DNA of 64,000 nt from Moniliophthora roreri. Lineage: Eukaryota > Basidiomycota > Agaricomycetes > Agaricales > Marasmiaceae. This document shows, piece by piece, positions 24,829-35,874 of this stretch. Made by a program: the position numbers and the translations under genes. The stretch is taken from NCBI GenBank assembly GCA_001466705.2, contig LATX02000180.1, positions 248,001 through 312,000 on the forward strand. The letters run 5' to 3'. The notes below the pieces were generated by a model. It was not told where the DNA came from and made no database searches. It worked only from the letters and a program-made list of their open reading frames with translations. The first letter of the stretch is position 1; each line of letters opens with the position of its first letter.

Positions 24829-25476
24829 GGTCTGCTTACTTTTCGACGAGCATTCATTGCCTTTCCTTCCCACGTAGATCACTGGAAACTAAGTAATTTG
24901 GGAACCCGATTTTTTGCGAAATGACAGCGGTGAGTGCCTTAAGCGCCCGTGTCTCAGCACGATATGGTGAGACAGCGCTCATCAAAGTTGGAAAACTTGA
25001 ACCCAACGGGTGTGGGCATTTCGAGTCCTGCATAAATAGTCACCCGAAAGAATAGAAAAGGTTGATAAAGTCTAATCAAGTGGAGTGAGACAAGGTTCTG
25101 CCTTTGTGGATGCAGACCAATCTTTCAACAGAAAATCTGCAGTGGTACTTGGGACATGATCTGTACCGACAGGTATTTGCTCCAATGAAGTAGATTTCAG
25201 ATCGGCGGGCGTCGAACTAGCTACAGTACATTTACATTACGATACATAACGTATAGAAAGCTCGAGTACTGCGATAATGCGAGAGCTGGAGAAGAGAAAA
25301 AAAAAAGGAATAGAAAGGCTATTGAAAATGAGATATGTAACAGAACGAGATGTAGATAGACAAGGAAAGAAAAAGACAGGGACAAAAACTTATCATCATC
25401 AAGGAGTTTAAATACACGAGAAAGCCGAAGATGAGGAAAACGAAAAGCAGATAATAAAAGGAAACGTTAATCGCTA
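24829..25476. other. Intergenic, no gene seen
   Basis: Purine-rich sequence that probably holds the 3' untranslated region of the minus-strand gene ending at 25477. Confidence 0.4.
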
Positions 25477-28400
25477 CTAGGCATCGACATCCATATCTCC
25501 TCCACTCGCTCTCACACCAACACCACTAGCCCGACTCTTCCTACGAGCATAGTACTCGCTCTGCCTGGCCCTCTTCTTCGCACTCAACATCACCGCACTC
25601 TCTCTCGCCTCTCTCCTTCCGCCTCCTGCAACACCGACATGACTGCGCCTTGCACCCACACCACTCTTGCGGGGTGCGGGTCCCCCACCAATGCGAGGAC
25701 CAAGACTCGAACGCGTCGTGATAGATCCATTCGTTGCAGCTGGTGCACGAGACGATGATGACGAGGCTGTAGAGGAATTCGATGCTACCCGTTGAGATGC
25801 TAGCTTTGCGATAACCTTTGAGCGGGAAATTCTTGGTTTCCTTGCTACTAGTGATCGCTGACGTGTGGGTGCACCGGTGGGTACAGCTAGAACACCGGCC
25901 GTCGTCAACGTCGTACTTCCACTACGAACTGGACTTGGAATACCGGAACCAGGGGGAACAATCAAAGGCTTGCTAAAGATCTTACCAGGTGTACCAGGCG
26001 GTGGAGATTTGGCACCTGCAAGACTGTCGCTGTTCGTAATGGAATCGAATATCCTTGACTTGGGTTCGGACGAAGCTTCAGCGGGCTTCTCGGTCGGTGC
26101 ACCCTGAGGCACAGGCAACTGCCTTAACTTATTCACCGGTCCTTGCGCTTTAGCCAATGAGCTAGCTGTGGGTGCCAACAGCCTTGAACCGGCAGTGTTG
26201 GGCAGGAAAGCCGTGCCGGCTGAAGTTCTGGACCTAGTTGATCCAGTGACTGCAGAACCTGTGTTTGAAGTAATGCTGCCTCTCACAGAACCACTAGAAC
26301 GACCAGCACCCACGCTGGTTATTCTAGAAGATGTTGTGGGAGGTCCACCGACGCCCACAACACTAGTCCGGGAACTCGTCGTTCCGTTGCGCATATTGAG
26401 TGGAATGGGTGACCGAGATCTCCCTGTTGCGTTCGTTCGTGTGGTAGCAATAGACGCTAGCGTTCCTATCGAGCTAACAGTGCTGGTGCCAGATGTAACT
26501 CGTGGCTTCGCGGTTGGTGGCGGAACGTTCAAACCAGAAGATGGTTTACGGTGGTGACCTGCACCAGTCGGAATCGAGGTGAGCGAAGCCTTGCCCTGCG
26601 AACGTGGCAGTCCTGGGGCCGTATTGCTGGATGAGGCAGTGGGAGGACCAGAAGAGGTTGTCGTTGTCGTTGTAGAGACAGCAACTTCCGTGGCTGGCTT
26701 CTCTTTCTTGGATCCCCAAACACCTCGTACGAGTGTTTTAGCAGCAGTCGAGACGAAGCCGAAGCCAAATCGGGACTTGTTCGCTGGCGCTGGCTTTGGT
26801 GGGGCTTTCTCTGAGCGAGTCATCAATAGAATGTTGCAAATTCAAGAATCCTAGAATACTCACGCAGTTTAAGCCCACTCTTTCTCGGCCCACCAGCACC
26901 GACTCTTCCTACACTAACTCGTCCACTACTCCTTCGTTTTTCTCGATTTGCTGCAAGCCTCCTCCGTATTGCCTCGCGCTCCCTTTGGAGACGCTCCCGT
27001 TCCTTCTCATCGTCGATCTCCTCATCACCGTCTTTCGCGTCATCTTTGTGTTCCGCGAATTCAACGCGTGCCTTCTTCCCGCCTCTATCCTCTTCCTGCT
27101 CAGATTCGTCGTCATCATCACCGAATCCACCAGGAACGGTCCCTTTCGGTTTTTTGGCGGCAGCAGCTGGTCGTTGCTCGTCCACTGCAGGTTGCAATAC
27201 GCTTGATTTACGCTTCCTACCAGCCACGGGTGCTGGAGCTGCAGGTGCACTACCCAAAGCCGTCGCGTTCTTCCTGTTCATATAACCTCCAATACTCTCC
27301 ATCTTTGAAAATTCCTTCTCATGCATCCGGTCAAACTTGCTGGCAACGCTGGTACGAGCCTTTGGAAGAGGCTTGGTCACTCTTGGGCTACCGTCCTGGT
27401 CGAGCTTGTCAAAGGTCGTACCGTGTCGCAGATGACCCACAAGGCTGGTATTATCGCCCTCGGTGGTTTCTGATCGCTTGTACAACTCCTCCATCATAGC
27501 GGCCATTCGATCACTGTATTCGCGGTCGGTTACCGAGGGACGGTTTCGTGGATTAGGAGATCCGAAGACGATAGGTTCCGGTGGTGGTATTAGAGATTTT
27601 GAAGGAGTGGCGGCAGGAGGAAGGGATTCGGATGGTAACGCGCCGGGAACTTTTCCTGTCTGTCTCGTATCTGTAGTACTAGCGTCGCCATATACGAGAT
27701 CATCCATCGGAAGGGCAGGATAGATACGTTCACCATCCCCACCGGGACTGGCCATGACCAAATCAAACGTCGGTTTGAATGGTTTCAATTGAGGCGTTGC
27801 TGGACCGGGCTTGCTCTCTGCAGACCAGCCAGCAGAGGATGCGATGCCGTCATCTCCAGTAGTAAGGTTTGATACCAGGCGAATCGTAGTCGTCAGCCCC
27901 ACTTTTGGTTCTCCTCCGGGGGTAGCGGGAGTTTGCCCCATGCTTAACCTTGCATTGAGAGGTGCAGGCATCCCGGGACGCAATATATGACCTGGAAGGG
28001 GTTCGGGTTCGGCGGTATTGTTGAAGTCAAACTTTGCCAAAGCAGCTGCGGTTGGCAGATTGCCTGGGGCAAAGTTGTCTTGTTTAGGCATTGTCGATGG
28101 TGACGGTGGCGGAAAGGCTGAATAGGGTCTGGAGTATTTGGATAGCTCGTCTTCAATAAGATGAGATTTGGGGAATACAGGTAATGGTGGAAGGGTAGAG
28201 GTGGTGGAAACGGTGGAAGTGGTAGACTTTGTTGTGATGCTGCGTTTCAGGCCTAAAGAAGAGGCCAAAGCTTTGATGGATGAGCCGACCGAACTGGAGC
28301 TCGACAATGTTCCCTTTGAGCTCGCTGTGCCAAATTCGCCGGAACGGTGCGAAGTCATTGTTCCCTGCGAGGCCAGTGTCCCCTGCGACGAGGATTCACC

Positions 28401-28670
28401 CATTTCTGCAACCGTATCCAACTTTTCATCCACATCCATCTCGATGTCCCCATCCTCCTCTAGCGCCTCTTCACTTCTCGCAGCGATACTCAAAGCCGAA
28501 TTCTTCGGCAAAGTTTCTGCCACCTGCTTTAGCCTGGCAATCAATTCAACATTCTTCCCTGATGCCTTGATAGAATGTATCTTGCAGAGCTTCACCAACT
28601 GATCTCGTTTGAGGGAATGAAGAGCGGGTGAGTTAAAGAGAATTTCAGTGGTCGTCGTTGCCATCGACAT
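25477..28670 (-). CDS. SAP-motif protein, large and mostly disordered
   Basis: Two exons, 28670-26864 and 26810-25477, joined by a 53-nt phase-1 intron, give about 1046 residues. The N-terminus (about residues 10-55) is a SAP-type motif: LHSLKRDQLVKLCKIHSIKA followed by a second helix, a fold that binds DNA or chromatin. The rest is Ser/Thr/Pro/Gly-rich with an acidic-basic charged stretch near 520-600 ending in KERERLQREREAIRRRL, probably helical or coiled-coil. A basic tail contains SAKKRARQSEYYARRKSRAS. It is probably nuclear. I find no catalytic domain. Without the intron the two halves look like separate genes, but phase and splice sites fit one protein. Confidence 0.8.
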
Positions 28671-29002
28671 TGCCGACGCCGGAATCTTGACGGCGTCGTT
28701 CGTGGTGGTTCTTGTTGAGTTTGTTGAATCCCATGTGATCGCGCTGAGTCACGCGTCACTGATTTATTGGCCAAGAGTGGAAGGTACTTTCCACGGGATT
28801 CTCTTCCTCAACGTCCACCACCATACATACTAAAAATTACTTCTGCAGTCTGCTACCGTCTACACATGCACCTCATTGACATGAGCGACAGACTCAGAGA
28901 AGCACTGATATGACGGGACGCTAAGATGTACATCAGATTCAGTAGTAATTCATGATGTGGGTCAGGCGGCTGGTTCATAGCTCCAAAGTTTCAAACCACA
29001 CC
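28671..29002. promoter_or_regulatory. Divergent promoter region
   Basis: 332 bp separate the start codons of the SAP-motif gene (-) and the DUF4139 gene (+), so this stretch must carry both core promoters. I see no clear TATA box for either. Confidence 0.5.
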
Positions 29003-31144
29003 ATGACCGTTCAAAATACTCCTAGCCATGATATTCATGCAGTTGAGCTATCGTGCTCAGACGGCGAGATGCTCGCGGTGAACCTATATCAGAGTCGTGC
29101 TGAAGTCACTCGCTTGTTCAAATTGACTGTAAAGAAGGGCCAGAATAACGTCGACATCAATGGATTGCCCTCCGTGATGGATAAGGACTCACTGAGGTAT
29201 GTGACCTTCTGCCTTTCTAAACTGTCCGTGTTTGATATGATTGCAGAGTCGAAGGCCATGGTCCCGCTATAATCCACGACGTCAATCTCAAAGAGAAGAG
29301 GGAGACAACCAAGTCTTCTAAGCCAAGGAATAACCCTCTGCTCAATGAACTCCGCACGAAGAAAGCTAGCATCGAGAAGGCTGAGTCCAGGTGTACCAAG
29401 TCCCGCCTGACACTTGACGACTACGTTGCGGCAGCTAAGCCATGGAATACTAAACACGACGAATTTGTTTCGGTGATGGATTACTATGAGGTCACGGCTG
29501 CGCAGTTGGATGAGAAACTCCTGGATCTGGAAAGGGAACTAAAGGAGATCGATAGACAAATCAAGGAACTCAGTTCAGAGGAACGGGAGGGAGAAAAGAA
29601 GCAGATTTCTTTTGGATTTTCAACCTTTGGGCAGACTGTACGGATTGAACCGACTGAACGAACTGCATCGATCGGTGTGGTGGCAGAATCAGACTCGGAC
29701 GTCGAATTGATCCTAATATATGGTATGTATCTCTGCTCATTCGCAACTACATAACCCGACTTAACTTCGTACCTTGAGCTGTTCATGGTGCCACCTGGAG
29801 AGCTGCCTATGATCTTCGCATTGACACCACCAAAAAAGACAAGCCAGTCACTTTGATTTACAAAGCTGTTGTTTCTCAGTCTACAGGAGAGGTAGGTGGT
29901 CACTCACCGATCTGTCTCTGAATGTCCCTCGACTGATTATGTCGTCTTTATTCAGTCGTGGGACAACATCTCGCTAACGCTCGACACTGGGAGGCCGACA
30001 TGGGGATTCAACCTTCCTTCACTTAAACAATGGTCGTTAAAACCTCGTCCTGTGCAAACGGCGTTCTTTGGGAGCGGCTCTGCAAGCCCAAGTGCCTTTG
30101 GAAGCACGATGCCTGCGGCAGGGAGTGGCCTTTTTGGAAGCGCGCCTACCTCAGCGTCCATGTCCATGATCCGCGGCGCTCCAGATGATCGTGACCGTGA
30201 ACGTGAACGCGATTGCGACCGTCAAATGGAGCATACCTCGTCCACAATCGCATCTCAAGGAAGTGTCTCAGCCAACTTCAAAATACCCGGTAGCGTCACC
30301 GTTCCTTCTGCCGAAGGAGAGCGTAGTTTTACCATTGCGACGCTGGAGCTGGATGCCCTCATGGCTTGGCTTTCCATCCCCAAGGTTGATAACCGTGTTC
30401 ATCTCAAGGCAAGTGGTCTGCACCTTCTCAGGATTGTCACAGAAGCTAACGGTGCAATGATAGGCCAATATCCATAATGATTCTGATTACACCCTCCTCG
30501 TCGGCACAGCGAGTATATACGTAGATGGGAGTTACATCATGAAATCAGATCTGCCAGTCATCAGTCCAAAGGAGCGTTTCGAGTGTTCGCTTGGGTAAGA
30601 TTCGCAAAGGACTCCGTGTTTTACCAGCTCATGGTCCTACAGATTGGATCCATCCATCCGTGTCACATACCACGCCCTGTCGAAGAAGGCCGCCACCTCC
30701 GGTTTCTACCAGAAATCGACAATCTATGTATACACACAACGCGTTACCATTCAAAACACCAAAACCAGTGCTATACCCTTCCTCAAGATAATTGACCAAA
30801 TACCGGTCCCGGAGCATTCCGAAATCAAAGTCAAGATTGTCAGCCCAGCACTGAAAGACCCCAGTGCAGACGTTCTTGACAATGCTCCTCGAGCAAGTAA
30901 CAAGCAGGGGTTCCACACCTCACTTTCGGAGGTTATCGCCGCGACTGCTGGACTGAATGTGGAAGTAGCCGATGGCATCATTGCAGTGTGGGACGGTGCT
31001 GATGAGCCCGATGCAGATTTGCGAGTCTTGGGCAAGAATGGCAAGATGAATTGGTTGTGCGAAGTGGCTGCGAAGGAGAAGCTTAATTTGATTTTACAGT
31101 GGGAGGTTAGTGTACCGCAAAATATGGACGTGATTGGATTGTAG
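29003..31144 (+). CDS. DUF4139/DUF4140 (mucoidy inhibitor A-like) protein
   Basis: Six exons, 29003-29196, 29247-29722, 29779-29891, 29956-30408, 30464-30594 and 30643-31144, give 622 residues. The N-terminal DUF4140 part contains VNLYQSRAEVTRLF and VDINGLPSVMDKDSLRVEG. A long charged helix follows (EKLLDLERELKEIDRQIKEL). The DUF4139 domain begins at GATWRAAYDLRID and runs through SWDNISLTLDTGRP, VHLKANIHN, SDYTLLVGTASIYVDGSYI and the terminal LILQWEVSVPQNMDVIGL. The family is widespread in fungi and some bacteria; its function is unknown. Intron 4 (30409-30463) begins GCAAGT: it is a GC-AG intron, and a GT donor cannot restore the frame. The DUF assignment is from family knowledge. Confidence 0.88.
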
Positions 31145-31255
31145 ACATTCCGTAACAATATTGATTTCCATCGTGTACACTTCAGTATTGTAATCCCTAA
31201 AATACCAAACTCTCAACCCAAAATATGATGACGCATTTCGACCTTGTTCTTCAAC

Positions 31256-34200
31256 TCATGAGGCAGTAAACTTGATCACGCTAAGACTCAGTCCGGGAAC
31301 GTCGTAACTGAAGTTCTGGCCCACGGTGATGGTCTTCGTGGTGGGTTGAATGCTGTTTGGGTTGCTGGGCGTATTCGATGCCCCACTGTTGGCAGACAAC
31401 ACGTCGACAGATGCGCTGGAGGCAACATTGCTCCATGGAAGAGCGAAGGCGAGAGTTTGGGCGCTGGTGCCAGTGTTGGCGATCTTAGCAAATGAGATCA
31501 TAGTTAGTATATACTTGATGCGAGCAAGACAAGCGGTTTTACCTTGATGATAATGTTGTTAGAGCCGCTCTTGACCACACTCCATTGGAGGGCACCACTC
31601 CTAGCGGGAAGAGTGCTGGAAATGTATTGATCCCCACGGTTGTTACCGAAGAGCTAGACTCAAAGGTCACCGACAGTCGTTAACCTTAGCGTAGATATCT
31701 ACCTTCTGGACATAGTAACTGGCAGACTTGACAACGTTCATAGCGCTTTGGGAGTTCAAAGTCAGTGGTGTGACTATTCATGAACATGATTCACGTACTC
31801 ATAGGCAACAAGGTTAGGGGACTTGCATAGAAAGGGTTAGCACTAGATATAGAAGGAAGCATGAGCGAATTACCCATTGGGTTCCGGAGACATGCTGTGA
31901 GTACAAGGATTAGTATTCGTCCACCTCATGTATAATATGGTGAACTGACGTTAAGCAAAGGAGCGTAACAAGCAGCAAACACGATATCGCTATTACGTTC
32001 GATACCAGTCATGTAGGCTGCTTCAGAAACAGCGCCTAATCACCAGCGATTCAACGAGCAGAGAAGCATAGAATCAGTAGAGATGCACCTTGAATAACAG
32101 GGTAAGGCAGACGGTTGTTCCAAATGTCACTGTCGACGGTAGAGATGACGGCGTATTCTCCCTAATTTAGAGTCAATACAGTCACGGAAATGATTTGGTT
32201 CTTTGTATACCTCAAAGTATTTTGTTCCATCACGCTGTGAACGACTTCAGTTATATCCTAGAGTCAAATTCTGAACTGGTCCTTACAGCAAGATCGTCGT
32301 AGAAGAAAGTGTTCTTGGCGAACCATGCTATGAGAAAGTACGTTGAAATAACCGAGTGAGTATAGCGGAGGAAATGGCATACAGGGACTCTGGTATACGT
32401 GGTGATCGCGTGCGGGAGGCTTAGGGCTGTAAGTTGTTCCCACATTGTCGGTGTGAATGAGAGCTGCAGGTGGTATTCGTCAGGGACATAGAAGGCACAG
32501 TACTTGATCGTGACACACTGAGTTGAGGGAAGGCAGCATGAATTGGATTGTAGAAGGCCCTCCATCGGTATTGGTAGCTAAAAGAACTTGAGATAGCCTT
32601 TTGCAGACGAGCTCCATTGGATTCTCACGTGGTGGGGTTAACGAAGTCCTTGATTGCACAGGTCAGCCACATTGCGTTTCACGTTACGCATTACGCCTAT
32701 ACACGTACCTCGTTTCCGATCTCAACGTATTGCAACTTGAAGGGTTCGGGGTGTCCCAGTTGTGCTCTCAGAGCAGCTGAACGAGCTCTTTTCAGTCTGC
32801 GGAAGTTTCGAGTGAAGCGACTCGTTTACCAGCGGAGCTCTTAGCAGGGTCACCGATTACGAAGTTGATCTAAAGAAGCAATGTTAAGAGTGCTCAACCG
32901 CAGAGGTAGTGGCATACTTGATCAATGGCTTCCTGAACATATGGTCCGAGCTGGTCTTCTGGCACGCTGCTACCAGAACCACCGCTGAGTGCGAGACCTG
33001 GCGAGGGTCAATTCACATGTCGGTCTATTGTGCTGGCTTGAAGACCTACCGGCCCAGACTGCCATGATTGGCTCCATTCCGCCATCTTCACACCACAGGA
33101 GATAGTCGTAGAGACCGAGGCCACTGTCGTCTCAAGTCAGTCACCCGTGCCACCGATTTGAAGCATTGGAATTATGTACTCAGTGTTGTAATAGCCCCAA
33201 GTACCCTGGCGTCCCGGACGGTCAATAAGATCACCGACTGTCTGACGCCACTTCCACCTGCCGTCTATGGATACGCCCTGGTATTTTGGTCAGTGACAAG
33301 TGAAATAGTACCCAAGCGTCCATCGCACCTCCTGTAGATCAACGTCAGTGAGCTAATTCGTATCAAAGCTAGTACTATATGACTTACGAGGTTGTTGCCC
33401 CCAGGGAATCGGAAGACGCAGGCTTGATGTCGACGAGAGCCTGAGCAATGTCAGCCCTCATCCCGTTCTCTCTGTTCTTGAAGGTTGGCGGAAATAGTGA
33501 GAGCATGGCGAATCGGATAGTCTTTCCGGAACCGGCAGCACCATCGATGGTTATGACGAATTTGTCCTGAGCGTTTGAAGCTGAAGTGGTAGGGGTAATG
33601 GAAGCAGTGACCTTCTTCCAGGTTGTTTGGCTTCCAGAGAGTGCGACATTGGCGCTTCCGAGAACTTGGCCACCATTAGTTTGAAGGCTGACGACGGCGT
33701 TACCAGAGAAAGACGTGGAGCTTGGGAAGCGATAGTAAAATGAAGCCTTGTAGGTTGAGCCCGCAGTGACTTTCATACCTAAAAAAAAAAGAGTAAGTAA
33801 GCGCTTGTCATGGAATGTCAAGTGACTGAACTCACCCCACCAGCCATCGTTGCTGAATCCAACGCCTCCGCTTTTTCCGCTCGGGATGGTCAAAGAAAGG
33901 GCATTCTTAAGGGAGCTAGACACAGCGTCTGCCACGACGGATATCTGACCACCATTTACAGCGGCCCAGTGACTCAAAGCTCCCGATGAACCAGCCTGCA
34001 CGTTCTGGAAAGCACGATTTTGGAGCACTGTGATTGGAAATGAGAATGTGATGGCGAAAAAATACATGTAATAACCTACTTTCTCCGTAAAGACCGCCAT
34101 CACCGCTCTTCGTGCATATCAGATCTTAGCGTCGGTTCTGAAGCGTAGAATATATAATGTTGCTTACGTGCTAGAGATTACCGGGTCAACACCACTGTCA

Positions 34201-34814
34201 TCTTTAATGACTTTACGAAGAGACGGGGAACTCACGTTAATATCCTATACAGGGGTCGCGAGTGCATTTTAAGTGATTTAAGCGAATTGCTTCACAACTA
34301 GTTCCTCACCTCGAACATCAAACCCCCTTGAAACGGATGTAACGTAAATAGCAGTAGCACTCAACCCCGTAAACGGCTTACAGAGAGTTGTAGGGATCGG
34401 GTGGGAAGCAGTAGAGCTAACGCGGACAGTGGTTGCTGCGGGAGCTGCTGTTGCTTGAGTGGTTGGTGCTGCGGGCGGATTGCCGCTGCTCGGGAGACAT
34501 TGGCTGTAGTCTAGCGATTTCCAGTCAGCAATGATTGGATGGCAGCATCAAAAAGAAGTTGACAAGGATTCTGGACCACACAAGAAGAGCTAAAAGGATA
34601 GTCATCAACTAGGATGGCCTAGGTTAAGCTGATTATTGCCCTCACCCGGAGGCGCAAGTCGTAGATCCACTCCAACCGATTCCACCACCTGCGAGATTAT
34701 AAGTGATGTCGGATACTCATGATCGTGCATAAATAGACCCGTACATTGACTCCAAACGGGGGACTGAGCGGATGCTAGAGTAGCGAGACCGACAAGAGTT
34801 AGGAGAGTGAGCAT
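31256..34814 (-). CDS. GH51 alpha-L-arabinofuranosidase with N-terminal CBM1
   Basis: 28 exons in 3.6 kb: 34814-34745, 34688-34646, 34589-34564, 34510-34382, 34326-34310, 34244-34236, 34170-34168, 34107-34080, 34027-33836, 33778-33388, 33331-33329, 33277-33180, 33123-33050, 32997-32918, 32869-32830, 32785-32709, 32648-32629, 32577-32519, 32463-32383, 32327-32287, 32234-32211, 32161-32089, 32035-31950, 31894-31874, 31821-31799, 31745-31703, 31653-31543 and 31483-31256. The product is about 696 residues. A signal peptide (MLTLLTLVGLATLASA) is followed by a CBM1 cellulose-binding module (WSQCGGIGWSGSTTC, YYSQCLPS), a Thr/Pro/Ala linker and a GH51 catalytic domain: EDINHSGDGGLYGE, FRFPGGNNLEG, acid/base Glu in YVEIGNED, nucleophile Glu in YFEGEYA. 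It releases arabinose from arabinoxylan or arabinan outside the cell. One base is missing near 33418 (see findings), so the frame is broken as sequenced. Confidence 0.92.
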
Positions 34815-34862
34815 GCCCGGTTGCAGGAGTTTACGTCGAAATATCACTGTCGAAACACGGTC

Positions 34863-34869
34863 ATTTATA
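34863..34869 (-). promoter_or_regulatory. TATA box of GH51 gene
   Basis: TATAAAT on the minus strand, about 50 nt upstream of the GH51 ATG at 34814. Confidence 0.5.
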
Positions 34870-35793
34870 GACCCGGTAAGATGAAAGTCATATGCATGGT
34901 TACAGGATGACTAGAGAGTGCCTCGGGCGTTTACTGGGAGGAACTCCGGGGATGATCAAGGGGGACGCAATAGAGCAAGGTCTGCATGCATTAAAAGAAT
35001 CTGTGCTCATATGCACTGAACAGGCACATTGGTCGCTGAAAGTTTTGATCAGCGAGAGAAGATGAATTCAAATTAGCAACTGACTTGTTACTCGCTTTCA
35101 GCCGTGTAGCAGAGCGGCCCGGGAGTAGAAGAGTAGCATTCGACCGTTATCATAAGGCAAATAGGTGTGTGATTTATGAGCGGCAACTTCAGGAAAAACG
35201 GTGACGGGAAGGCACGAGAAAACAGCGAAGAAGTTGTTCTGCAGAGAGTGAATGTTGGCATGAACTGGACGAGGACGGAATGGCAGAAACGTATAACCGC
35301 CTTGAACGTTTATGCGACTTGATTCGGAGAAATAGACCTGTTAAGGTGTGCACACGAGACCATTAAGAAGTAAGGTGCACGGTAATTGACGGTCGTCGAA
35401 TTCTGACAAAAATGACTCGGATTTGCACGCGTATTATGAACGAAACTCTGCATCAAATCCTGTGAAAATGGTGAACCCAAGCTATATTTTCTGCGGAGGA
35501 CGCACCAGAGCTCGAAAGGTTCAAAGAGCTCTTCCTTCGAAACATCAATGGTGCTGACAGTCAAATAGACGCCCAAACTCGTCTTTCTTACACTGACTTT
35601 CATGTTCCGATTCGCACATTCGGGTTCCGAGCCATCGGGGCGTAATCCTGTTAACGTCGATAGCGGCACCTTCCCGACGATAACTAGAGGGGTCTCAGCG
35701 GCAGCAGTGGTCTCACAATGGCCTTAGCTTACCAACCATCACTCATTATCAAGAACTGGATCGGGTTTGTCGTTCTAGTCGGATTTCTTCAAG
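34870..35793. other. Divergent intergenic region
   Basis: It lies between the divergent GH51 (-) and aldo-keto reductase (+) genes. A 119-codon open stretch at 35310-35669 (-) has no support and was rejected. Confidence 0.5.
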
Positions 35794-35800
35794 TATAAAA
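35794..35800 (+). promoter_or_regulatory. TATA box of aldo-keto reductase gene
   Basis: TATAAAA 75 nt upstream of the ATG at 35875; the 5' leader between is CT-rich, as in well-expressed fungal genes. Confidence 0.6.
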
Positions 35801-35874
35801 GGCAGGGTAGCTCTACGACATAACGATAATTTCCATCTCTCCCTTTCTCACCACCACCACCATCGACCAGAAAA

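Noticed and set aside
32521..32565. Reading the GH51 frame straight through 32518-32464 as coding
   Set aside because: The frame is open, but it breaks the HVYQSPSWFAKN motif; treating 32518-32464 as a 55-nt GT-AG intron restores it.
35310..35669. 119-codon minus-strand open stretch
   Set aside because: It lies in the divergent promoter region between GH51 and the aldo-keto reductase; no motif and no conserved composition.
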